Shown: one piece after another, positions 40,326 through 48,201 of the stretch | Numbering within the stretch: position 1 is the first letter of the stretch | How the letters are laid out: each line of letters opens with the position of its first letter | Assembly (NCBI RefSeq): GCF_000378625.1 | Contig: NZ_KB905160.1 | Coordinates: 535,619-599,618 of the forward strand | Direction of reading: 5' to 3' | Length of the DNA: 64,000 nucleotides | From: Colwellia piezophila ATCC BAA-637 | GTDB taxonomy: Bacteria; Pseudomonadota; Gammaproteobacteria; Enterobacterales; Alteromonadaceae | Program-made: the position numbers and the translations under genes | Notes under the pieces: generated by a model | Seen by the model: only the letters and a program-made list of their open reading frames with translations | Database searches by the model: none | Told to the model about the DNA's origin: nothing

Positions 40326-41945
40326 ATGAGCCCAACTAATTTTAATCAAAAAAAGTCTAACGCAAAAACTTTAATGATATCCGGCCTGCTTAGTATAAGT
40401 GCAGTAACCACAGGTGTTTATTCTGCAGAAATATATGCCGCAGAGCAGCCAAATATTATCTATATTCTGGCGGACGATATGGGTCAGGGTGATACTACTG
40501 TTTATAATCCAGCCAGTAAAATAGCAACGCCTAGCCTAGACCGCTTAGCCAAAGAAGGCATGACTTTTAGTAATATGCACTCTAATTCTAGTGTCTGTAC
40601 ACCGACTCGCTATGGTGTGATCACCGGGCGTTATGCTTGGCGCACAGAGCTTAAAAATGGCGTACTTGGCGGTTATAGCCGTCATCTGATTGATCCCAAT
40701 CGTGAAACAGTACCTTCGCTATTAAAAAAGCAGGGTTACGATACGGCCATGTTTGGTAAGTGGCACCTGGGCATGGATATGGCCAGTACCGATGGTAAAA
40801 AAATCAAGGGCCACGAGGGTAAAAACGCCGACTTGTCTCAAGCTATTAAAAATGGTCCCAATGTCAACGGCTTTGATTATTATTTTGGCATAGCTGCTTC
40901 GCTTAACCATTCCCCACACGCCTTTATCGAGAATGACCGCGTGTTAGGAGAGTTACACTTTATCGCCAATAAAAAAGAGAAAAAGAAGTTGGGTATCGAC
41001 GGTAAGATGGGCTGGGCTGCCAAAGGCTGGCGTCAGGATAATGTCCAAAATACCTTTATCGACAAAACTATCGAATGGCTCGAGCAGCACCAGAAAACGG
41101 CCAGCGACAAACCCTTCTTTGTTTACTTGCCCCTTAACTCACCACACTCGCCTATCGCGCCTAGTGAGAAGTTTATCGGCAAAAGTGGTTTAAGCCCTCA
41201 TGGGGATTTCACCATGGAAATGGATTACGAGATTGGCCGCCTGTTGAACAAATTGGATGAATTGAAGATTGCCGATAATACTCTGGTGATTTTCACTTCT
41301 GATAATGGCACCTCGCCTAAGGCCAAACTTGAGCCGATGCAGGCACAGGGTCACTATTCTCATATGGGCTACCGCGGTCTGAAAGGCTCGATATATGAAG
41401 GTGGCCACCGAGTGCCCTTTATTGTGCGCTGGCCTGATGGTGTTAAAGCAGGAACAAAAACTGATTACCACGGCTCACTGGTGGATTTGATGGCGACCGC
41501 TGCCGAACTCACTAATACCAAGCTAGCCGATAATGCTGGTGAAGATAGCGTTAGCTTCTTACCTGTATTAGCAGGTAAAAAAGTCGATGATTCGCTGCGC
41601 GGTGTGGTCTATCACTCTGATGCCGGCGCCTATTCTATCCGTCAGGGTAAGTGGAAGCTGATATTACATGAGTCCGGTGGTAGCCGTCGCTCTAACCCCA
41701 AGGATAAAAATAACCCTGTAATAGCAGCGGGTGACATTCAACTATTCGATATGGATAACGATCCTACTGAGCGTGTCAGCATTCATAAACAGAACCCTGA
41801 GATAGCTACTAATCTGATGAAAGTATTGGAAATCCAAATTAACAGTGGTCGCAGTGCTGGTACGGGACCGGCTGCCAATGATAAAATTGATGCCAAAAGT
41901 CAAAGTAAGTGGCAGAAAAAACTTGGCAAACATATTACGTTGTAG
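40326..41945 (+). CDS. S1-family sulfatase, exported
   Basis: A 539-residue sulfatase with a signal sequence to about residue 39 (ends YAAE-like). The catalytic start is IIYILADDMGQGD near residue 46; the formylglycine site is Cys91 in C-T-P-T-R. MFGKWHLGMD and FTSDNGTSPKAK are further family motifs. It is a close paralogue of the sulfatase at 58266; both share ADDMGQGDTTVYN and NSSVCTPTRYG. This copy is visibly more G+C-rich: 32 of 60 bases in 41101-41160 against 22 of 60 in the equivalent 59101-59160. A 13-bp-stem terminator follows before the next sulfatase. Confidence 0.95.
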   Translation: MSPTNFNQKKSNAKTLMISGLLSISAVTTGVYSAEIYAAEQPNIIYILADDMGQGDTTVYNPASKIATPSLDRLAKEGMTFSNMHSNSSVCTPTRYGVITGRYAWRTELKNGVLGGYSRHLIDPNRETVPSLLKKQGYDTAMFGKWHLGMDMASTDGKKIKGHEGKNADLSQAIKNGPNVNGFDYYFGIAASLNHSPHAFIENDRVLGELHFIANKKEKKKLGIDGKMGWAAKGWRQDNVQNTFIDKTIEWLEQHQKTASDKPFFVYLPLNSPHSPIAPSEKFIGKSGLSPHGDFTMEMDYEIGRLLNKLDELKIADNTLVIFTSDNGTSPKAKLEPMQAQGHYSHMGYRGLKGSIYEGGHRVPFIVRWPDGVKAGTKTDYHGSLVDLMATAAELTNTKLADNAGEDSVSFLPVLAGKKVDDSLRGVVYHSDAGAYSIRQGKWKLILHESGGSRRSNPKDKNNPVIAAGDIQLFDMDNDPTERVSIHKQNPEIATNLMKVLEIQINSGRSAGTGPAANDKIDAKSQSKWQKKLGKHITL

Positions 41946-41983
41946 TGTTTCGCAGTAGTGATACAAATGTTATTCAAGTTATT

Positions 41984-42014
41984 CCCGGCAAGCAAAAGTT
42001 TGCTTGCCGGGTTT
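41984..42014 (+). terminator. long-stem terminator between two sulfatases
   Basis: A perfect 13-bp stem, CCCGGCAAGCAAA (41984-41996) with TTTGCTTGCCGGG (41999-42011), then TTTAT. It separates the sulfatase at 40326 from that at 42053, so the second is read either by readthrough or from its own promoter. Confidence 0.8.
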
Positions 42015-42052
42015 ATACCTGAATAGTTTTAGAGTAGACAGCAGGAAGAATA

Positions 42053-43897
42053 ATGAAAAAAGTGACGGTAAAAATCATCAGCCTTTGTATGGTGCTGTTA
42101 GTAAGTTTATCTGCCCAAGCCTTTGTGCAGACACAGTCCGATACAGCCACAGCCAAGCGTCCCAATGTTATTGTTATTATGACCGATGACCAGGGCAATA
42201 ACTTAGGTTACTTGGGCAATCCCTATCTTAAGACCCCAAATATCGATCAATTGGCCGCACAGTCAATTCGCATGACTAACTTCCACCAAGAAAATAAATG
42301 TACTACGAGTCGTGCCGCTTTGATGACAGGTAAAGACTCGTTTCGTACTGGCGCATGGCGTACCAGTAAAGGTCGTTCAACCATGCGAGCTGAAGAAGTC
42401 ACCCTCGCTGAAATGTTTCAGGGGGCGGGTTATAAAACCGGTCACTTTGGAAAGTGGCATTTAGGTGAGGCTTGGCCTACTCGGCCAATCGATCAGGGCT
42501 TTGCTGAGTCGGTACAACTGAAAACGGGTGGTATCGGTCAAATTGCCGATTATTGGAATAATGATTATATTGATGATACCTATTATCACAATGGCGTAGC
42601 TAAACCTTATAAAGGCTATTGCACCGATGTGTTTTTTGATGAGGCGATGCGTTACATCAAGGAAGTGAAAGACCAGCCTTTCTTTATTTACCTAGCGCCT
42701 AATGTCGCTCATGTACCTTTTATTGTTGATGAAAAATATTCTAAGCCCTTTGAAGAGGCTGGCCTTGTTAAAAAGCAGGCGGTATTTTATGGCATGATAC
42801 AAAATCTTGATGATAACTTTGGTCGCTTAGATGCCTTTCTTAAGGAGCAAGGGCTGAGTGAGAATACCATCATAGTCTATACCACGGATGACGGTGCCTC
42901 GGGCACTAGCTTCATCGGTAAAGGCAAGGATGACCATGTCACTAAAGGCTGGAACATGAACATGCGTGGCGGTAAAGGTTCACGTTTTGAAGGCGGACAT
43001 CGAGTATTTGCCAATATTAAATATCCGCAAAGTGGTTTAACTGGCGACAATAATACCCTCACGGCTATTAAAGATGTCTATCCGACTCTGCTCGATATCG
43101 CCGGTATTAGTTACCCTGATGGCGTTAAACTTGATGGTCGTTCATTTGCGCCTTATTTAAAAACCGCACTTGATCCTCAAGATGACGAACGACCTATTTA
43201 TATTAATTATTATAACCCGAAGCGTTGGGACAGCCGCAAAGACGCTAGTGTTATCTACAAAAACTGGCGCCTAACTAGCGCGACTGAATTGTATGATATA
43301 GATAGCGATTGGAGTCAGGTAAATGATATCGCCAAGTTGCATCCAGAGTTGGTGAAAAAACTTAATAGCGGCTACGATGCCTGGGACAAGAAAGCTCAGC
43401 AACTTGTTCGAACCGATATCGTGCGCTTTGTGCTTGGTGATAAGCAACATCGTGAGATTATCATGACCGGACAAGATCACTGGACCAACAACGGCTGTAA
43501 TCCTTTTCGACAAGACTCAGCTCGCGGCTTAGTAAAATGTAACGGACCGCTCAAGGTGAAATTTATCAATAGTGGTAAATACAGCTTTACTCTGTCACGC
43601 TATCCGCTTTATACCGCTATCCCATTCTCAACGAGCTTTAAAGAGAGAACAACCGAACCATTAGACAATTATTTCGCGGCACAAAACGCGCGGTTAAAGG
43701 TCGGTGAACAGCAGCTTGAAAAGATTATTAGCGGTGACGATAACCAAGTAACTTTTACCATGAATATTGATAAAGGTGAGATGGATATTCAAAGTTGGAT
43801 AAGTGGCCAGTTGCTTGATACAAAAGGCAGTAGTAATAAGGGTGAGCATAAAGTCGCACCGGCATATTTTGTCACCGTTAACTACCTCAGTGAATAA
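42053..43897 (+). CDS. S1-family sulfatase with C-T-T-S-R active-site motif
   Basis: A 614-residue exported sulfatase; signal peptide about 1-24 (ends SAQA), then VIVIMTDDQGNNLGYLG. The active-site motif is Cys83 in C-T-T-S-R, so the usual Pro (or Ala) of C-x-P/A-x-R is Thr. Its neighbour at 46146 has the same variant, so it is not an error. FGKWHLGEAW and TTDDGAS follow. The C-terminal 150 residues form an added beta-rich domain (QDHWTNNGCNPF, VKFINSGKYSFTLSRYP) and contain two Cys. Whether the site can be converted to formylglycine is not clear from sequence alone. Substrate unknown; it is possibly a sulfatase acting on another position of the polymer. Confidence 0.92.
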   Translation: MKKVTVKIISLCMVLLVSLSAQAFVQTQSDTATAKRPNVIVIMTDDQGNNLGYLGNPYLKTPNIDQLAAQSIRMTNFHQENKCTTSRAALMTGKDSFRTGAWRTSKGRSTMRAEEVTLAEMFQGAGYKTGHFGKWHLGEAWPTRPIDQGFAESVQLKTGGIGQIADYWNNDYIDDTYYHNGVAKPYKGYCTDVFFDEAMRYIKEVKDQPFFIYLAPNVAHVPFIVDEKYSKPFEEAGLVKKQAVFYGMIQNLDDNFGRLDAFLKEQGLSENTIIVYTTDDGASGTSFIGKGKDDHVTKGWNMNMRGGKGSRFEGGHRVFANIKYPQSGLTGDNNTLTAIKDVYPTLLDIAGISYPDGVKLDGRSFAPYLKTALDPQDDERPIYINYYNPKRWDSRKDASVIYKNWRLTSATELYDIDSDWSQVNDIAKLHPELVKKLNSGYDAWDKKAQQLVRTDIVRFVLGDKQHREIIMTGQDHWTNNGCNPFRQDSARGLVKCNGPLKVKFINSGKYSFTLSRYPLYTAIPFSTSFKERTTEPLDNYFAAQNARLKVGEQQLEKIISGDDNQVTFTMNIDKGEMDIQSWISGQLLDTKGSSNKGEHKVAPAYFVTVNYLSE

Positions 43898-44204
43898 TTG
43901 ATTAGAATTGCTCTAAATCTTCCTCCTCGCCAACAGGTGGGGAGGTTGATAGTGCCGCCACAATGACTTTACCAGCAAATACATCAAGAACAATAACAGC
44001 ATAAGACCAACAACTTCCTGTCCAGATATACGTCATACCAAGGCTAATGAGTCGTTATTCATTACAGAAATATCTTTTCAGGGGATAAAAACCGGTTAAA
44101 ACGGGTTTTATATATAATGATCACTCCAGTGGGCGTTACATCTTCTTTTGTAATGAACTCAGTCGAGTGATTAAAAACTTTACCATTAATGGAGTAAACT
44201 CTTT
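43898..44204. other. intergenic region before the GH18-like gene
   Basis: No gene is seen. A weak stem-loop with CCTCC (43922-43926) and GGAGG (43941-43945) follows the sulfatase stop and may be a terminator. The promoter of the gene at 44205 probably lies in the A+T-rich part. Confidence 0.4.
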
Positions 44205-45242
44205 ATGAAAGCCAGTAGACTATTTTTAATTGCATTTTTACTTTCTAGTTTTCAAGTACAGGCAGTAAAGCACGATTCATTCTCAATTGCAGCGTATTGG
44301 TTCAATGGCGGTTGGGATCATTATGATGCGGAAGCCGCTAAGTATCTCGATGAAGTCATCATTTTCGCGGTTGCTCCAGAGCCTAAAACGGGTGGCATTA
44401 ACATAGTTTCTGTCGACGAAAAAACAGCTAATGTTAACTATCGTCGTAGTAGTGGTATTGGTCTAACAACAGCAATGATTAATACCTTGGTAGCTGATGC
44501 CAAAAAGTACCAAGTAAAAACAACCCTGGGTATTAATGCTATGGGTAAAAAAGAAATTTATTTTGATCAGTTGGTAGAGAATAACAAACAAGATGAATTC
44601 GCTAAAAATATCCGTGACTTATGTCTTAAGCATGGTATTTCCGGGGTTGATCTTGATTATGAACACCCTACAAGTGATAAAGATGTTCAAATACTGGCTT
44701 CGATTTTTACGGCGTTAAATAAGGTGTTGAAGCCAGAAGGAATAACAGTCTCAGGTGCTTTTGCTTCCAAAAAGAAGTTCTCGCTAAAATTTTTAGAGCA
44801 ACATCATGGACTGTTGGATCAAATCAACATAATGAATTACAGCAAAAAACCTGAACAGTTTATAAAGGAGCTAAATACCCTGGTTACTAAACATAAGGTG
44901 CCAAAAGAAAAACTTTATGGCGGCATTGCTTTTTATGCCAAAGAAGTTGCTAGGCGCAAAGGGCGGGGTAAACATGAAGTAGAGTATCGCGATATAGTAA
45001 GTGCTATTGCTGTTACCAATGAAGAGGATGTGTTCAAAATGCCAGCCGCAGATGATGCTAGTTATATGATGACGCTAAAATACAGTAACAATAATAAAAG
45101 TCTTAAAGAAAAAATTGAGTTCTTGAAGTCAAACGGTTTTGGCGGGGCAATAATATGGGCGCTTAATCATGACGTTGCTGTGACCAATCCTCATTCTAGA
45201 GTACGGTATTTACGTAGCTTAGCTGGCGATAGAGTATTGTAA
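44205..45242 (+). CDS. GH18-like secreted glycosidase
   Basis: A 345-residue exported protein with a signal peptide of about 20 residues (ends VQA). It has the glycoside hydrolase 18 signature D-L-D-Y-E at residues 149-153, with Glu153 as the candidate acid, preceded by HGISGV. YGGIAFYA and the terminal GGAIIWALNHD match the later barrel strands of GH18. GH18 enzymes use substrate-assisted catalysis on N-acetylhexosamine polymers, so this one suggests a chitin-like or N-acetylglucosamine-containing target rather than a fucan. It stands alone between sulfatases, with hairpin terminators after it. It may act on another component or be a non-catalytic binding relative, but the acidic triad is intact. 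Confidence 0.85.
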   Translation: MKASRLFLIAFLLSSFQVQAVKHDSFSIAAYWFNGGWDHYDAEAAKYLDEVIIFAVAPEPKTGGINIVSVDEKTANVNYRRSSGIGLTTAMINTLVADAKKYQVKTTLGINAMGKKEIYFDQLVENNKQDEFAKNIRDLCLKHGISGVDLDYEHPTSDKDVQILASIFTALNKVLKPEGITVSGAFASKKKFSLKFLEQHHGLLDQINIMNYSKKPEQFIKELNTLVTKHKVPKEKLYGGIAFYAKEVARRKGRGKHEVEYRDIVSAIAVTNEEDVFKMPAADDASYMMTLKYSNNNKSLKEKIEFLKSNGFGGAIIWALNHDVAVTNPHSRVRYLRSLAGDRVL

Positions 45243-45259
45243 TTTAAAAGCATATAGCA

Positions 45260-45295
45260 GCCCTCTGTAATGACGATATTTAGGGGGCGTTTTAA
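45260..45295 (+). terminator. terminator after the GH18-like gene
   Basis: GCCCTCT (45260-45266) pairs with AGGGGGC (45282-45288), followed by GTTTTAATTT. It starts 18 bases after the stop codon. Confidence 0.7.
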
Positions 45296-45368
45296 TTTAT
45301 ATGTCAGCTTAAATTTTTAACTATCTAAACATTCTTCAAAATAAACCACTAACGATAAGCAAAATATC

Positions 45369-45403
45369 CCACTGATAAATGGGCATAGTCCATTTATCAG
45401 TGG
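45369..45403. terminator. perfect 14-bp stem-loop
   Basis: CCACTGATAAATGG (45369-45382) pairs with CCATTTATCAGTGG (45390-45403), loop of seven bases. It could be a second terminator or an intergenic palindrome; T content after it is modest. Confidence 0.5.
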
Positions 45404-45634
45404 CGTTTAATAACCGGTATAAATTAGCCCAGCCTAGCCATACTACTCTCATGAGGGCACGCGGCTATTGTCTTTTTTAGTCCCCTTAGTCTTTGTTAAC
45501 TTTCGTTAGCTATGTCAGTTTTCTAAATTGACAACTTCAACTTCAACGTCATAGATAACTTCAAAAACTCGTAAAAGATAGAATGACTATATCACCACTC
45601 ATTCTGCTTGATCTAATGTCACCCATGTCATGCT

Positions 45635-45664
45635 AAGTGCTCACTTCTTTATACGCAATGGTAT
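45635..45664. repeat. solo end of the MITE-like repeat
   Basis: Its reverse complement starts ATACCATTGCGTATAAAG and matches the left terminus of the element at 9943 with about two mismatches over 30 bases. A related but more distant end starts near 45713. Confidence 0.5.
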
Positions 45665-45761
45665 ATTACCGTACAAACATGTTCTGGATATTCGAAGTAA
45701 ACCATGGCATTTATACCATTCAAATAAGTTTGTACCCACTTGTGTTCAAGTGCATCAAGGG

Positions 45762-46045
45762 CTAACTCTGTAGATTCAATCGTTGGCGCAGGTATACAGG
45801 TAAATCGGTTTTATTGCCTCTGGAAAACCTATTAAGCCAACTTCTTTCGCTTTGTAATGATACATCAAGCCAAACAGTCAGGTATTGGCTAGCTAGCGGT
45901 AGTTGCTGCCAGGCTTTTCATTCAGGGGTAAGCATGTCGGTTAGCATGCCTTTAGCTACATTCATGCAGTACATATCTACGATATGTTCATTAATATCAC
46001 CATAGCTGCTATCTATACTGAATATGGGTAGGGTGATAACACAAG
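45762..46045 (-). pseudogene. degraded C-terminal fragment of an unknown gene
   Basis: On the minus strand a frame reads without frameshift from about 46045 to a TAG at 45762-45764, with one internal TGA at 45918-45920. It has no start codon and runs directly into the sulfatase terminator, so its 5' part is missing. The translation (for example IDSSYGDINEHIVDMYCMN and VWLDVSLQSERSWLNRF) looks protein-like, with a normal residue mix. I do not recognise the family. Confidence 0.35.
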
Positions 46046-46049
46046 CAAA

Positions 46050-46083
46050 AAAAGGCCCGCCATATTACTATGACGGGCCTTTA
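46050..46083 (-). terminator. bidirectional-type terminator after the minus-strand sulfatase
   Basis: AAAGGCCCGCCAT pairs with ATGACGGGCCTTT around a short loop, with one mismatch. On the minus strand the right side is followed by TTTTTTTGC, 62 bases after the stop at 46146. Confidence 0.88.
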
Positions 46084-46145
46084 ACGATAAACTTTTTTAC
46101 CGTTATTAAGCTAGTTTTCTTAACCTATTCGGTTAACTGCTTTGT

Positions 46146-47978
46146 TTAACCGTTATACTTAACCGTGACAAAATAACCTGGCACAATAAGCTCTTGACCT
46201 TCTTTGAATTTCACCTTTTTCTCACCATTAACTAAGAAAGTACCCGTGATCCAGCTCTGTAGGTCCATTTCACCGGATTTTAGCTTCAAGTCAAAGCTCA
46301 CTGATTTCTCATCACCTTTAAGGGTTTTATTGTATTCCTTATCGCCGATGACTAGACGTGCATGTTTGACGTCAAATTCACTTTTATAGACCTTTTCACC
46401 ATAGACTTTACGAACATTCACACGCATAGGGATATTAGTATAAAGTGGGTAGCGCGATAGCGTGACGGTATAGCTGCCGCTATTGACAAAATTTACCTTT
46501 AGCGGTCCGTTACAGGTTTGTAGCAGACGAGGAGAACCTTGACTAAATGGGTTACAACCTTTGTTGGTCCAGTGATCTTGGCCGGTCATGACAATTTCAG
46601 GATGTTGCTTATCACCAAGGATAAAGCGTACTACATCATTACGTACATGTACTTGTGCTACTTTATCCCACTCTTTGTACTCGGCATTAAGTCGCTCCAT
46701 TAGTTCAGGGTGTTGCTTAGCGATATCATTTTTTTGACCTGGGTCTTTAACAATATCGTAAAACTCAGTACCGCCAACTAAGCGCCAGTTTTTATAGGTA
46801 ACGCTGGAAAATTTATTACTGTCCCATTTTTTCGGATTATAGTAGTTGATGAAAATCGGACGCTCATCATTTTCTGGGTCTAATGGTTTTTTAATGAAAG
46901 GAGCAAAAGAACGACCATCGACCTTAACACCTTTAGGCATATCCACACCGGCAATCTCTAACAGGGTAGGGTAAACATCTTTTACTGCTATTAAGGTATT
47001 GTTGTCACCTGTAATACCACTTTGCGGGTATTTCATGTTAGCAAATACTCGATGACCACCTTCATAACGTGAACCTTTACCGCCACGTAGACCCATGTTC
47101 CAACCTTCTGTTACATGATGATCTTTGCCCATACCAATGAAGCTTGCACCCGCTGCACCATCATCTGTGGTGTATAAAATAATGGTGTCCTCGGCTAAAC
47201 CTTGCTTTTCTAAATAGGCAGTTAAACGACCAACGTTATAATCTAGGTTGTGTACCATACCGAAGAATATCGCCTGTTTCTTGTTAACACCGGCATCAAT
47301 CAAAGGCTGGGAATATTTTTCTTCCACTCTAAAGGGCAAATGTGCCACATTCGGTGCAAGATAGATAAAGAATGGCTTATCAGATTTTGCCGTCGCCTCG
47401 TCAATGAAGCGCATGGTTTCGGAGAAGAATACATCGGTACAGTAACCTTTATACTTCTTCGGAACCCCATTGTGGTAATAGGTATCATCCATGGTATCGT
47501 TGCCCCAATAATCAGCAATCTGGCCAATACCACCTGTTTTAAGCTGTACGGAATCATCAAAACCCTGATCCATCGGACGAGTCGGCCAGGCTTCACCAAG
47601 ATGCCACTTACCAAAGTGACCGGTTTGATAACCGCCTGCTTTAAAAGCTTCAGCCAAGGTAACTTCTTCGGTGCGCATGGTAGAACGGCCCTTACTAGTA
47701 CGCCAAGCACCGGTACGGAATGAATCTTTACCTGTCATCAGCGATGCACGACTGGTGGTACACTTATTTTCCTGATGGAAATTAGTAAAGCGAATGGATT
47801 CATTCGCTAACTTATCAATATTTGGTGTTTTTAAGTGTGGGTTGCCTAAATAGCCAAGATTGTTACCTTGGTCATCGGTCATAATAACAATGACATTAGG
47901 CTGTTTCTTCGCATGTGCATGACCTACCGTTACGAGCAAAAGTATAACGCTCGTCAGTAAAAAAGTTATTTTATTCAT
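46146..47978 (-). CDS. S1-family sulfatase with C-T-T-S-R active-site motif
   Basis: A 610-residue exported sulfatase with a signal peptide of about 23 residues (ends AHAK). It is a close paralogue of the protein at 42053 along its whole length, including MTDDQGNNLGYLG near residue 33, the active-site Cys73 in C-T-T-S-R, and the C-terminal beta-rich extension with GQDHWTNKGCNPF. The Pro of the standard sulfatase motif is again Thr, which makes a shared functional variant likely. It is on the opposite strand with its own upstream repeat motif and terminator. The conserved C-terminal extension may be a substrate-binding domain. Confidence 0.92.
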   Translation of the reverse strand: MNKITFLLTSVILLLVTVGHAHAKKQPNVIVIMTDDQGNNLGYLGNPHLKTPNIDKLANESIRFTNFHQENKCTTSRASLMTGKDSFRTGAWRTSKGRSTMRTEEVTLAEAFKAGGYQTGHFGKWHLGEAWPTRPMDQGFDDSVQLKTGGIGQIADYWGNDTMDDTYYHNGVPKKYKGYCTDVFFSETMRFIDEATAKSDKPFFIYLAPNVAHLPFRVEEKYSQPLIDAGVNKKQAIFFGMVHNLDYNVGRLTAYLEKQGLAEDTIILYTTDDGAAGASFIGMGKDHHVTEGWNMGLRGGKGSRYEGGHRVFANMKYPQSGITGDNNTLIAVKDVYPTLLEIAGVDMPKGVKVDGRSFAPFIKKPLDPENDERPIFINYYNPKKWDSNKFSSVTYKNWRLVGGTEFYDIVKDPGQKNDIAKQHPELMERLNAEYKEWDKVAQVHVRNDVVRFILGDKQHPEIVMTGQDHWTNKGCNPFSQGSPRLLQTCNGPLKVNFVNSGSYTVTLSRYPLYTNIPMRVNVRKVYGEKVYKSEFDVKHARLVIGDKEYNKTLKGDEKSVSFDLKLKSGEMDLQSWITGTFLVNGEKKVKFKEGQELIVPGYFVTVKYNG

Positions 47979-48094
47979 GTTACCGCCTGAGTGAAAAATT
48001 TAACTTAATGGGTATAGAGCATGGTAAAATACCGACTAAGCCTTAAGTGTGTTTTGCCTATAATATACATAAGAGGTGTAAAGGCAAATATTTA

Positions 48095-48109
48095 TTACAT
48101 TTCTTTACA
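48095..48109 (-). promoter_or_regulatory. TGTAAAG direct repeat, 10-bp period (site C)
   Basis: On the minus strand TGTAAAG (48109-48103) and TGTAA (48099-48095) are spaced 10 bp, about 120 bp upstream of the sulfatase start at 47978. An extra TGTAAAG faces the other way at 48077-48083. Confidence 0.4.
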
Positions 48110-48201
48110 GTTACGCGCCCTAACTGTGTGTCATAACTCATCTACTAGCACTTCTCGGAATGTCATAATATCTGTATTTTAAGGGCTAAAAACATTGTCA
48201 C

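Larger units (their letters stand above)
45243..46145. other. repeat-rich intergenic region
   Basis: No intact gene is supported. The region holds stem-loops at 45260-45288 and 45369-45403, a repeat end at 45635-45664, a related repeat end near 45713-45742, a degraded minus-strand ORF at about 45762-46045 and the terminator at 46050-46083. The 63-codon plus-strand ORF at 45814-46005 is the shadow of that remnant. Confidence 0.55.

Noticed and set aside
45814..46005. 63-residue plus-strand ORF
   Set aside because: The opposite strand reads as a more protein-like degraded frame; no ribosome-binding site precedes the plus-strand ORF.
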